A stretch of DNA of 64,000 nt from positions 3,814,017 to 3,878,016 of the forward strand of contig NZ_CM000745.1 in NCBI RefSeq assembly GCF_000161455.1. Reading direction: 5' to 3'. This DNA is from Bacillus pseudomycoides DSM 12442. Lineage in GTDB: Bacteria > Bacillota > Bacilli > Bacillales > Bacillaceae_G. The position numbers were made by a program, and so were the translations under genes. Positions 9,187-17,011 of the stretch are shown here, piece after piece; within the stretch, counting starts at the first letter, position 1, and each line of letters starts with the position of its first letter. Below the pieces are notes generated by a model. It was given only the letters and a program-made list of their open reading frames with translations, was not told the origin of the DNA and ran no database searches.

Positions 9187-9513
9187 GTGAGCATGACAAA
9201 AATCGAAACAATGGAAGAGTTTGAAGCATTATTAGAAACAGCGGAACCATATATTCTTTTTAAACATAGTACAACATGTCCAATTAGCCAAGGAGCCTAC
9301 GCAGAATTTGAGGCATATTGTCAAGATACAAAAGAAACACCTACTTATTATTTATACGTACAAGATGCAAGAGATGTTTCGAATCGTATTGCAGAGCACT
9401 TTGGTATTAAACATGAGTCGCCGCAAGTGCTATATATAAAAGATGGGGTAGCGGTATGGCATACATCCCATTGGAATATTAAGAAGCAAACTTTAGAAGA
9501 GAATGTGAAGTAG
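9187..9513 (+). CDS. ytxJ: bacillithiol-system redox-active protein YtxJ
   Basis: A 108-residue monothiol thioredoxin-fold protein (DUF2847) thought to reduce bacillithiolated proteins. The active-site region reads HSTTCPISQGA with a single Cys. A GTG start at 9187 is preferred, 7 bases after GAGAGGTGA; an ATG two codons later is the alternative. It lies one base behind ytxG and is followed by a terminator. Confidence 0.85.
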   Translation: MSMTKIETMEEFEALLETAEPYILFKHSTTCPISQGAYAEFEAYCQDTKETPTYYLYVQDARDVSNRIAEHFGIKHESPQVLYIKDGVAVWHTSHWNIKKQTLEENVK

Positions 9514-9516
9514 GGA

Positions 9517-9547
9517 GAAGTAAGCGGAGACGCTTGCTTCTTTTTTT
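9517..9547 (+). terminator. terminator after ytxJ
   Basis: GAAGTAAGCG pairs with CGCTTGCTTC (one G-T pair) and is followed by seven T. Confidence 0.85.
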
Positions 9548-9776
9548 AGGATTCATGAACTATGTAAATACAGATTGAAAAACTGATAGAAAACTGTTCT
9601 TTTTAGGTGGAAGAGAGGATCTACTCATGCATAGAAGTGGTCAGAGCCTCTTCTGCTCCCATGCCAAGTGAAAACAAAGAGAGAAAACGAGTGAAGGTTG
9701 AGTATGCTTTGTGTAAGTGAAAGGTAACAATATATATTTCAAATAAGAGAACGATTCCATTCACAATGTATATCAT
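9548..9776. other. upstream region of aroA without a convincing gene
   Basis: About 230 bp before the aroA promoter. The only candidate is a 14-codon frame starting at ATG 9627 after GAGAGGATCTACTC (MHRSGQSLFCSHAK). It has no known relative and no attenuator-like hairpins linked to it, so I do not call it a gene. Confidence 0.4.
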
Positions 9777-9805
9777 GTGACAACCTGATATCTATCGGAT
9801 ATAAT
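9777..9805 (+). promoter_or_regulatory. sigma-A promoter of aroA
   Basis: GTGACA (9777-9782), a 17-base spacer and TATAAT (9800-9805) form a near-consensus promoter about 60 bases before the aroA start. Confidence 0.75.
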
Positions 9806-9868
9806 AAATTATCTTAACCATGATAATAAGGTAATCTTTATATATAACTTGAAAGAGGTGGCTTTCTT

Positions 9869-10939
9869 ATGGCATCACAAGAATTAGATCGTTTACGCTC
9901 TCAAATTGATCAAATGAACCTACAAATTTTAGAATTATTAAATGAAAGAGGTCGTCTTGTTCAAGAGGTTGGTAAGTTGAAAGAAGTACAAGGTGTGAAA
10001 CGATTTGATCCTGTACGTGAGCGTAATATGCTTGATTTAATTGCTGAGAAGAATGATGGACCGTTTGAAACATCAACTCTTCAACATATTTTTAAACAAA
10101 TTTTTCAAACAAGCCTAGAATTACAAGAAGATGATCACCGTAAAGCACTTCTTGTTTCACGTAAGACAAAGCCAGAGGATACGATTGTTGATATAAAAGG
10201 TGAAAAAATTGGTGATGGCAATCCTCACTTTATTATGGGACCATGTGCGGTTGAAAGTTATGAGCAAGTGCGCCAAGTTGCGGAAGCAATGAAGGAACAA
10301 GGGTTAAAGCTAATGCGCGGCGGTGCATTCAAACCTCGTACATCGCCGTATGATTTCCAAGGGCTTGGCTTAGAAGGCTTGCAAATTTTACGACAAGTGG
10401 CGGATGAATATGATTTAGCGGTCATTAGTGAAATTTTAAATCCGAATGATATTGAAAGGGCATTAGATTATGTTGATGTCATTCAAATTGGTGCTCGTAA
10501 TATGCAAAACTTCGATCTACTCAAGGCTGCTGGATCGGTGAAAAAGCCAGTATTGTTAAAACGTGGTTTATCAGCAACGATTGAAGAATTTATGTATGCG
10601 GCAGAATATATTATTGCACAAGGTAACGGAGATATTATTTTATGTGAGCGCGGCATCAGGACGTATGAAAAGGCAACGCGTAATACGCTTGATATTTCTG
10701 CTGTGCCAATTTTGAAGAAAGAAACACATTTACCTGTCGTAGTGGATGTAACGCACTCTACAGGACGACGTGATCTCTTATTACCAGCTGCAAAAGCAGC
10801 GATGGCAATCGGTGCTGATGCGGTTATGGCTGAAGTACATCCGGACCCGGCTGTTGCGTTATCAGATTCAGCGCAACAAATGGATATTCCAGAATTCAAT
10901 GAGTTTATGAAAGAATTAAAAGCATTCCGCGGTAGATAG
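9869..10939 (+). CDS. aroA: bifunctional chorismate mutase / DAHP synthase AroA
   Basis: Condenses PEP and erythrose-4-phosphate to DAHP, the first shikimate step, and carries a chorismate mutase domain that acts as the feedback sensor. The 356 residues start with a chorismate mutase AroH-type helix bundle (about 1-85: LDRLRSQIDQMN, LLNERGRLVQEVGKLK). The KDOPS/DAHPS barrel follows (GPCAVES near 127, KPRTSPY near 152, DVTHSTGRR near 294). GAGGTGG precedes the ATG. Size and order upstream of ccpA match B. subtilis. Confidence 0.95.
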   Translation: MASQELDRLRSQIDQMNLQILELLNERGRLVQEVGKLKEVQGVKRFDPVRERNMLDLIAEKNDGPFETSTLQHIFKQIFQTSLELQEDDHRKALLVSRKTKPEDTIVDIKGEKIGDGNPHFIMGPCAVESYEQVRQVAEAMKEQGLKLMRGGAFKPRTSPYDFQGLGLEGLQILRQVADEYDLAVISEILNPNDIERALDYVDVIQIGARNMQNFDLLKAAGSVKKPVLLKRGLSATIEEFMYAAEYIIAQGNGDIILCERGIRTYEKATRNTLDISAVPILKKETHLPVVVDVTHSTGRRDLLLPAAKAAMAIGADAVMAEVHPDPAVALSDSAQQMDIPEFNEFMKELKAFRGR

Positions 10940-10956
10940 TCAGAAGGGGCTGTAGG

Positions 10957-10988
10957 GTCTATGTGACACTTGTTGCATAGACTTTTTT
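10957..10988 (+). terminator. terminator after aroA
   Basis: A 7-bp stem GTCTATG/CATAGAC with a 12-base loop is followed by six T. Confidence 0.75.
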
Positions 10989-11120
10989 GCAGAAAATGTC
11001 CTTTTTTACATAAAAAATACGAAAATAGGAGAAAAGAAGCGAATTTTTTCGAAACTTTTGCGGGAAAATATTGTATGAGCCTGCATTTTTATCGTATCAT
11101 TAGTAAAAGGACTCGGGAGT

Positions 11121-11152
11121 GACATCTTCAAGTAGAGTTGATGTCTTTTTTT
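11121..11152 (+). terminator. second terminator-like hairpin upstream of ccpA
   Basis: GACATC (11121-11126) pairs with GATGTC (11140-11145) and is followed by seven T, 60 bases before the ccpA start. It may end transcripts reading through from aroA or act within the ccpA leader. Confidence 0.55.
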
Positions 11153-11212
11153 CATTTTAGTGAACCGATACATAAAGATAGATAACATAATATAGAAGGA
11201 GTGTGCGAAGAG

Positions 11213-12211
11213 ATGAACGTAACAATCTATGATGTAGCGCGCGAAGCGAACGTTTCGATGGCAACCGTATCACGTGTTGTAAACGGTAATCCAAATGTAA
11301 AGCCTACAACAAGAAAGAAAGTATTAGAAGCAATTGATCGTTTAGGATATCGCCCAAATGCGGTAGCACGTGGACTAGCAAGTAAGAAAACAACAACAGT
11401 AGGTGTTATTATTCCAGATATCTCTAATACGTTTTATGCAGAACTTGCACGTGGAATCGAAGATATCGCAACAATGTACAAATATAACATCATTTTAAGT
11501 AACTCTGACCAAAATAAAGAAAAAGAGTTTCATTTATTAAATACAATGCTTGGTAAACAAGTGGACGGTATTGTATTCATGGGTGAAGATATTACAGATG
11601 CTCATGTAGAAGAGTTTAAAAAGTCTCCAGTACCAATCGTTTTAGCAGCATCATTTGATGAGAACAATGAAACATCATCAGTAAATATCGATTATACACA
11701 AGCAGCTTATGATGCAATGAAGCATTTCTTAGGACAGGGTCATAAACGTATTGGTTTTGTATCAGGCCCTTACATTGATAAAGCGGGAAGCGCAAAGAAA
11801 TTACAAGGTTATAAAAAAGCTTTAGAAGAAGCTAGTATCGCTTATGATGAAAATCTTGTAATCGACGGAGATTACACATACGACTCAGGTCTAGAAGCAT
11901 TTGAAAAGCTTTGGGAACTTGATCAAAAACCAACAGCAATCTTTGTATCTTCAGATGAAATGGCACTAGGTGTAATTCATGCAGCGCAAGATGCAGGATT
12001 AAATGTACCAGAAAACGTAGAAGTACTTGGTTTTGACAACACACGCCTTGCATTAATGGTACGCCCGCAGCTTTCAACAGTTGTACAACCAATGTATGAC
12101 ATCGGTGCAGTAGCAATGCGTCTACTTACAAAATACATGAACAAAGAAAACGTAGAAGATCATACAGTTATCTTACCTCACCGTATTCAATTTAGAGATT
12201 CAACGAAGTAA
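11213..12211 (+). CDS. ccpA: catabolite control protein A
   Basis: LacI/GalR-family global regulator of carbon catabolite control. It binds cre sites with HPr-Ser46-P as corepressor. The 332 residues start with the HTH (TIYDVAREANVSMATVSRVV core, residues 3-21) and hinge helix ARGLASKKT, followed by the periplasmic-binding-like core (VGVIIPDISN, GFDNTRLA). The ATG at 11213 is chosen over GTG 11201, which would overlap the Shine-Dalgarno GAAGGAG itself. Downstream cre-like sites in this window (ald, ackA) would be its targets. Confidence 0.96.
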   Translation: MNVTIYDVAREANVSMATVSRVVNGNPNVKPTTRKKVLEAIDRLGYRPNAVARGLASKKTTTVGVIIPDISNTFYAELARGIEDIATMYKYNIILSNSDQNKEKEFHLLNTMLGKQVDGIVFMGEDITDAHVEEFKKSPVPIVLAASFDENNETSSVNIDYTQAAYDAMKHFLGQGHKRIGFVSGPYIDKAGSAKKLQGYKKALEEASIAYDENLVIDGDYTYDSGLEAFEKLWELDQKPTAIFVSSDEMALGVIHAAQDAGLNVPENVEVLGFDNTRLALMVRPQLSTVVQPMYDIGAVAMRLLTKYMNKENVEDHTVILPHRIQFRDSTK

Positions 12212-12218
12212 GAATAGG

Positions 12219-12248
12219 AAAACTCACAGGGAATCCTGTGAGTTTTTT
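12219..12248 (+). terminator. terminator after ccpA
   Basis: A 12-bp stem AAAACTCACAGG and complement, 4-base loop, ending in seven T. Confidence 0.9.
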
Positions 12249-12282
12249 TGTTCTAATGATATAAGATGTAATTTCTTTCATT

Positions 12283-12465
12283 AAGAAAGTGATTTAATAC
12301 TAGCAGATGAACCTACGGCTAGCTTAGATGCTGAAAATGAAAAAAGTAATACTAGAGTATTTGAAACAATTGAATGAAAAAGGAAAAACAATAGTAGTTG
12401 TTACACATAATCAAGATATATTGCCTTATTTTTCGCGTGTCATTTGTTTACATGAATTGTTTTAA
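12283..12465 (+). pseudogene. remnant of ABC transporter ATP-binding protein
   Basis: Translation gives DLILADEPTASLDAENEK, the Walker B and D-loop of an ABC ATPase. After a frame change in the A run near 12340 it continues ILEYLKQLNEKGKTIVVVTH, then NQDILPYFSRVICLHELF and stop. The switch region HN is therefore present but in another frame, and the Walker A half is gone. Only the last quarter of the gene remains. It is flanked by the ccpA terminator and a strong hairpin. Confidence 0.75.
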
Positions 12466-12477
12466 AGATAGAGGAGA

Positions 12478-12519
12478 GTGCAGAGTTATGAGAAGGAATT
12501 TTCATAACTCTGCACTTTT
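12478..12519 (+). terminator. hairpin terminator after ABC remnant
   Basis: A perfect 13-bp stem (GTGCAGAGTTATG with complement at 12503-12515) is followed by TTTTC. It probably terminated the decayed ABC transporter gene. Confidence 0.7.
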
Positions 12520-12585
12520 CTATTTCTCAAAGCAACTGATTCTTCTTAGTTGTACGAATAAAAAAGAATAACATGGATTATGATC

Positions 12586-12722
12586 TTAATTATTTTCAAT
12601 AAACGCCCATAGTTCATCTGTATTACGCAGATTATTATCTATACACATTTGCGCAGTTATTTTGAATCCTGTTAACAAATCATCAATTTGTAAAGTATGA
12701 TAATTCTCTATATCTCCTTCCC
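12586..12722 (-). pseudogene. possible gene remnant, C-terminal 40-odd codons
   Basis: On the minus strand an open frame reads GDIENYHTLQIDDLLTGFK, then ITAQMCIDNNLRNTDELWAF and IENN before TAA. It has protein-like composition but no start codon with a Shine-Dalgarno sequence. I do not recognise the family. It may be the tail of a lost gene; the rest of the 12520-12840 interval shows nothing else. Confidence 0.3.
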
Positions 12723-12887
12723 TCTAGCATACTCTGTTTAACAGTACTTCAACATTCATCCCCTTTCCCAAGCACTTGCAGGACATAGTCCATGTGGTAG
12801 GGAGGGGGCATTCACCGGTAAAATTTCCTACAATTACGAAATGTCATGTATAATAGAAAGAAAAGGTTTGTGAGGGGGGAAGAAAAG

Positions 12888-13160
12888 ATGATCGTTCTTT
12901 GGATGATTACGCTTTGTATGACTACTGTTTTTGCATATATGACGTTAAAACAAAATGGTCTAAAGCGCTTTGTTCCAGGAAGTATTCTTGCAGGAATTGC
13001 CCTTATCACGTATGTAACTTCTATTTTTATTGAAAGTATTTCAGTGAATTTGAGCACAAGCTTCGTATTTGTTGCAATTACATTATTTGCAGGTTCTATT
13101 ATGATATTAGTGGTTGCCGGTATTATTTTGTTCATTCATATGAATTCGGAAACGCTATAA
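12888..13160 (+). CDS. small membrane protein, 90 aa
   Basis: Three predicted membrane helices (about 2-17, 27-44, 55-82) with few charged residues. GGGGGGAAG stands 5-8 bases before the ATG at 12888; an upstream in-frame ATG at 12846 overlaps the TATAAT promoter element (12849-12854) and is rejected. It converges on mscL with a shared terminator. Family not recognised. Confidence 0.65.
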   Translation: MIVLWMITLCMTTVFAYMTLKQNGLKRFVPGSILAGIALITYVTSIFIESISVNLSTSFVFVAITLFAGSIMILVVAGIILFIHMNSETL

Positions 13161-13165
13161 GATAT

Positions 13166-13197
13166 AAAAAAGCATGTCCTATATGGGCATGCTTTTT
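13166..13197. terminator. bidirectional terminator between membrane protein and mscL
   Basis: AAAAAGCATG and CATGCTTTTT form a 10-bp stem with runs of A and T on either side, fitting both converging genes. Confidence 0.85.
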
Positions 13198-13207
13198 ATC
13201 CGTTCAA

Positions 13208-13606
13208 TTATGCGTTGTCTTTTGAAGTATTTTGTTGTTTCAATAAGTCGCGAATTTCGCCAAGAAGTAATTCTTCTTTTGTTGGTTCTGGAATTTCTTC
13301 TTTCTTTTCTTCTTCTTTTTTGAATGTTAGTTTGTTGAAAACTTTAATAAATGCAAAGATAGCACCTGCGATGATTAAGAAGTCAAAGATAGTTTGGATG
13401 AAGTTACCATACATAATAGCTGTTTTACCAAATGTAATTTTCAAACCTGTAAAGTCGATACCACCCATTAACATACCGATTAATGGTGTGATAATATCTT
13501 TTACTAAAGAACTTACAATTTTTCCGAAAGCAGCTCCGATTACAACCCCGATAGCTAAATCAATAACATTCCCTTTTAGGGCGAACTTTTTAAACTCGTT
13601 CCACAT
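13208..13606 (-). CDS. mscL: large-conductance mechanosensitive channel MscL
   Basis: Emergency osmotic release channel of the cytoplasmic membrane, a pentamer. The 132 residues show the N-terminal amphipathic helix (MWNEFKKFALKGNV), TM1 with VIGAAFGKIVSSLV, the periplasmic loop, TM2 (FLIIAGAIFAFIKVF) and the charged C-terminal bundle ending GEIRDLLKQQ. The N-terminal motif and length fit the family closely. Confidence 0.95.
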   Translation of the reverse strand: MWNEFKKFALKGNVIDLAIGVVIGAAFGKIVSSLVKDIITPLIGMLMGGIDFTGLKITFGKTAIMYGNFIQTIFDFLIIAGAIFAFIKVFNKLTFKKEEEKKEEIPEPTKEELLLGEIRDLLKQQNTSKDNA

Positions 13607-13652
13607 TTATAATTCCCATCCTTTCCATGACTCAGTATGAAATTTATAATTC

Positions 13653-13684
13653 CTATCAACATATTCTATAGAATATGTTGATAG
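13653..13684. promoter_or_regulatory. perfect 32-bp palindrome between oxidoreductase and mscL
   Basis: The half site CTATCAACATATTCTA is followed directly by its exact reverse complement. It lies 47 bp upstream of mscL and 79 bp downstream of the oxidoreductase stop. No T run follows on either strand, so an operator or an RNA hairpin without terminator function fits better than a terminator. Confidence 0.6.
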
Positions 13685-13762
13685 AAATAAAGGGAAAATG
13701 GGAATGAAAGTAAATTCTGAAAAGTGTATCCGTTTCCTTCTATAAAATCCAAATTATGTGAT

Positions 13763-14689
13763 TTATTTTTTTTCGATAGATTGTAATAATGATTCTAGCA
13801 TTTGTTGGGATTTTAATCCTTCTACTCCATCAACTAGTGGCTTTGTATCCCCTTGTACACAATCGATGAAATGCTGCACAGCATCCTCAAATCCGCGTTG
13901 TTTTAATGTTGTTTCCCATGAAGGGGAACCGCTTTGTGTAATGCGATTATCTTGTTCAATCTCTAGTAGGTTCATGTTTTTTACACGAATGATTTTCCCT
14001 GTTGTCACAAGTTCGATTTGTTCTAAATTTGTTCCGGCATGGCGATGCATAGCAGTAGAGAGTAATGTGCCATTTGTGCTTGTATACGTATGATGACCAT
14101 AAAAGAGTTCGTTTTTTTCGTTAGTTTGTATCATATTATGAACAACACGAAGATCATCATCAGCTAACCAGCGTGCTGTATCGACGATGTGTAAATAATC
14201 ATCAAGCATTGTGAAGTCATATGTATATGGACCAACTTTGTTTGTGCGATGTTTTTCAATACGAATCCATGAAATATCATTTGCTTGTTCTTTTGCTGTA
14301 ACATACATAGGGACAAATCGACGGTTAAAACCAACCATTAGTTTACGATTATGTTTTTCACTCAGTTCCACTAATCTTTCTGCTTGTTCGACTGTAGCAG
14401 CTAATGGTTTGTCAACGTAAACATCGATTCCTTTTTGAAGAAGTTCGGAAACGATTTCATAATGTGTTGCAGTGGAACTATGGACAAATATTGCGTCACA
14501 TTCTGAAGCGAGAGTTTGTAAATTAGAGAAGTCTTGAATACGGTATTGCTCACAAATTTGTTTGCGTTTTTCAGCATTTGGTGTAAACGTTCCTGTAAAT
14601 ATCCAATCTGTTTCTTTTGTGAGAGTTGGAAGATAAGCTTTTTGTGCAATGCTGCCTATTCCAATCATACCAATCCGAGGTTTATTCAT
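13763..14689 (-). CDS. Gfo/Idh/MocA-family oxidoreductase
   Basis: A 308-residue NAD(P)-dependent oxidoreductase of the MviM type. The N-terminal Rossmann motif is GMIGIGSIAQKAYL (about 6-19), followed by the family's VDKPLAATVEQAE (EKP-type motif, here DKP, near 92) and GFNRRFVPMY (near 122). The start at 14689 follows GGGTGGG; a longer frame upstream runs through the promoter region and is rejected. The substrate, usually a sugar or inositol derivative, cannot be told from the sequence. Confidence 0.85.
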   Translation of the reverse strand: MNKPRIGMIGIGSIAQKAYLPTLTKETDWIFTGTFTPNAEKRKQICEQYRIQDFSNLQTLASECDAIFVHSSTATHYEIVSELLQKGIDVYVDKPLAATVEQAERLVELSEKHNRKLMVGFNRRFVPMYVTAKEQANDISWIRIEKHRTNKVGPYTYDFTMLDDYLHIVDTARWLADDDLRVVHNMIQTNEKNELFYGHHTYTSTNGTLLSTAMHRHAGTNLEQIELVTTGKIIRVKNMNLLEIEQDNRITQSGSPSWETTLKQRGFEDAVQHFIDCVQGDTKPLVDGVEGLKSQQMLESLLQSIEKK

Positions 14690-14724
14690 ATGTTTTCCCA
14701 CCCTGCTATGGATTTTTATAAGTT

Positions 14725-14747
14725 GTATAGTTGTATAGCAACTATAC
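14725..14747. promoter_or_regulatory. inverted repeat upstream of oxidoreductase, possible operator
   Basis: GTATAGTTG and CAACTATAC flank a 5-base centre, 36 bp upstream of the oxidoreductase start. The A/T-rich surroundings hold its likely promoter, so a regulator could bind here. No regulator gene is adjacent. Confidence 0.45.
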
Positions 14748-14921
14748 TGTAGCATATGTATTAGAAGGAAACAAAGATTAAAGTTTTGATATACTCGAAG
14801 CACTCTTTTACTGCAAGCACTTCGGATGATTATATTACAAAGCCGTTCAGTTCAAGTGAATGAGTTGCAAGAGTAAAAGCACATATCGCTCGTTATGAAC
14901 GATTATCTGGAAATATGATCA

Positions 14922-14949
14922 AGCAGCAAGTGATTTAGTACTTGCTGCT
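14922..14949 (-). terminator. hairpin overlapping the stop of the alpha/beta hydrolase
   Basis: AGCAGCAAGT and ACTTGCTGCT form a 10-bp stem that includes the stop codon region of the minus-strand hydrolase. The T run is weak. Confidence 0.5.
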
Positions 14950-15792
14950 TTCGTGCTGGAATGGTTTATAGAAAGTTTTAATAATAGACGAAAAATGATC
15001 GCTTTCTTCTAAAAAAGGATAATGGTTGCTATGTTCAAACGGAATAAAGATAGAACCAGGTATACCTTTGTGCATCTCGATAGAATATTGCACTGGACAC
15101 TGAACGTCATGATTTCCACAAATGATTAATGTTTTTGCTGTAATAGATGAAAGCTGATCTCTTAAGTCGAATTGTGGGTATTCGTTAGCGAAAGCGTTCA
15201 TCCGACTTACAGCCATTGTTTTATAAATCGGTTTCGAGAAGTATGTTTTATAGCGTTCTGGCTCATATAAAGATAATTTTGTTCGTTCAGATGATAATAC
15301 ACTTCGCTCTTTTGGAGTAAGTTTAGGGAGTTTCAATTCTTCGATGACATCTTGCATATATTGAAATTGTGGATGGCTTGGATGATAAATACAATCTGTT
15401 GTTTCTGTATAGTTACTAGCAGCGGCACCGACAACAACTAAGGATTGTAAGGAGGTAGGATAGGTAATTGCATACAGAAGACCAAGCATACCACCTGTAG
15501 AATGACCAGCGAAATGCAACGCTGAAAGGTGCAGTGATTCTTTTATTGCTTCTAAATCTTCAATTGTTTCGCTCATACTTAATTCATGTTCCGTTGTAGC
15601 TTTCGCAGAATGACCAGCATTTCTTAAATTAATAAGAAATACTTGGTGAGTAGAAGTAAAGATTTCAGCAAAATAATCACCAGATTCGTTAAACTCGGAG
15701 TAATGATGTGTAACGCATAGTGGGTCACCGCTGCCTTTTATAAATACTTCAAAAATACCACGCTTTGTATGTAAGAGTTTTTGTTCCCACAT
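14935..15792 (-). CDS. alpha/beta-fold hydrolase
   Basis: A 285-residue soluble alpha/beta hydrolase. The nucleophile elbow is GHSTGG (Ser about 98), with an acid in GNHDVQCP and the catalytic His in the FEHSNHYPF segment near the C-terminus. The pattern resembles the proline-iminopeptidase/hydrolase type. The ATG at 15792 lies 8 bases after AAAGGTGAT; a GTG three codons earlier overlaps that site. It is divergent from no gene and follows acuC on the same strand with a terminator between. Substrate unknown. Confidence 0.8.
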   Translation of the reverse strand: MWEQKLLHTKRGIFEVFIKGSGDPLCVTHHYSEFNESGDYFAEIFTSTHQVFLINLRNAGHSAKATTEHELSMSETIEDLEAIKESLHLSALHFAGHSTGGMLGLLYAITYPTSLQSLVVVGAAASNYTETTDCIYHPSHPQFQYMQDVIEELKLPKLTPKERSVLSSERTKLSLYEPERYKTYFSKPIYKTMAVSRMNAFANEYPQFDLRDQLSSITAKTLIICGNHDVQCPVQYSIEMHKGIPGSIFIPFEHSNHYPFLEESDHFSSIIKTFYKPFQHESSKY

Positions 15793-15807
15793 AAATATCA
15801 CCTTTCA

Positions 15808-15839
15808 TAAAAAAGAATAGGAGAAAGTCCCCTATTCTT
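15808..15839 (-). terminator. terminator after acuC
   Basis: AAGAATAGG and CCTATTCTT form a 9-bp stem. On the minus strand it is followed by a run of T and ends the acuABC transcript. Confidence 0.85.
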
Positions 15840-15844
15840 ATCAT

Positions 15845-17011
15845 TTAATATAAAGCCTTTTTCGTATTATTCCGAATAATTTCAAGGGATTTTGCCACTG
15901 TTAATGCATTTTTTTCTTCAATTTCTGGCTTTCGAGGGATAGGGCTATACATGTTGTTAGGGTCTTCCCATGTGATGGGAAGTTCAATAGGTGCTTGTCC
16001 TTTCCAAGCTTCAATCCATTCTGGGGGGAGATAACCTGAGATGTTTTGGATATTGTTCATTTCGAGCCAAATGAGTGCCCATGCTCTTGGAACGACGCGC
16101 CATATATCATAGCCGCCACCACCAACGGCGATCCAGCGTCCGTCGCAGTATTCATTGGCGATTTCATGAGCAAGCTTTGGAATTTCACGATAAATTTGCA
16201 TCGTTGCACAAAGGTGAGTAAGAGGATCGTAATAATGTGCATCGGCTCCGTTTTGCGTTAAAATGATATCCGGTTTAAAGTAAGCTGCGACTTCTTTTAC
16301 CACGGTACGATAAGATTGTAAAAAAGATTCGTCTTCTGTAAAGGCATCGAGTGGAACGTTAAAAGAATAACTATAGCCAACACCTTGACCGCGCTCGTTT
16401 ACAGCGCCGGTTCCAGGAAATAAATAGCGCCCAGTTTCATGTAGTGAGATGGTGCAGACGTTAGGGTCATCATAAAAGGACCATTGTACACCATCACCAT
16501 GATGGGCATCTGTGTCAATGTATAAAACACGCAATCCATATTTTTTTTGCATATATTTTATAGCAATCGAGCTATCGTTATAAATGCAAAAACCAGATGC
16601 TTTGCCGCGAAATCCGTGGTGCAGGCCACCACCTAAATTTAATGCATGCTTTACTTGACCTGAAAGAACGGCATCTACAGCTGTTAATGTACCGCCAACA
16701 AGTAATGCGCTCGCTTCATGCATATTTGGAAACATCGGTGTATCTTCTGTTCCAAGACCGTATGACATGGCGATTGATCTTACTAATTTTCCTTCTCCAG
16801 CAAGTTTTACCGCATTTATGTATTCCTCTGTATGAATGAAAGCAATCTCCTCATCTGTTGCCATTCGCGGTGGAATGACTTGAGAAGGGTGAATCAGCCC
16901 ACTCTTTTCTAGTAAATCGTAGGTGAGTGTAACACGAAGCTGATTAAAGGGATGTTCAGGGCTAAAGGAATAGCCCCGAAAATCATCTGAATAAATGAAG
17001 GCACTCTTCAT
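15845..17011 (-). CDS. acuC: AcuC, acetoin utilisation / AcsA deacetylase
   Basis: Class I/II histone-deacetylase-like zinc hydrolase that removes the acetyl group from acetyl-CoA synthetase. The 388 residues carry the HDAC motifs LGGGLHHGFRGKASGFCIYN (residues about 132-151) with the catalytic His pair, DTDAHHGDGVQ with zinc ligands, and GGGGYD near the end. The ATG at 17011 overlaps the acuB stop (ATGA), indicating coupling. A GTG/ATG nine codons earlier is possible but lies inside acuB and is absent from the B. subtilis protein. Confidence 0.95.
   Translation of the reverse strand: MKSAFIYSDDFRGYSFSPEHPFNQLRVTLTYDLLEKSGLIHPSQVIPPRMATDEEIAFIHTEEYINAVKLAGEGKLVRSIAMSYGLGTEDTPMFPNMHEASALLVGGTLTAVDAVLSGQVKHALNLGGGLHHGFRGKASGFCIYNDSSIAIKYMQKKYGLRVLYIDTDAHHGDGVQWSFYDDPNVCTISLHETGRYLFPGTGAVNERGQGVGYSYSFNVPLDAFTEDESFLQSYRTVVKEVAAYFKPDIILTQNGADAHYYDPLTHLCATMQIYREIPKLAHEIANEYCDGRWIAVGGGGYDIWRVVPRAWALIWLEMNNIQNISGYLPPEWIEAWKGQAPIELPITWEDPNNMYSPIPRKPEIEEKNALTVAKSLEIIRNNTKKALY

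Noticed and set aside
9627..9671. 14-codon ORF upstream of aroA as an attenuation leader peptide
   Set aside because: It is not enriched in aromatic codons, lies upstream of the good promoter, and has no alternative hairpins after it.
13215..13640. 141-codon frame antisense to mscL
   Set aside because: Shadow of a strongly conserved gene, without ribosome site or protein-like composition.
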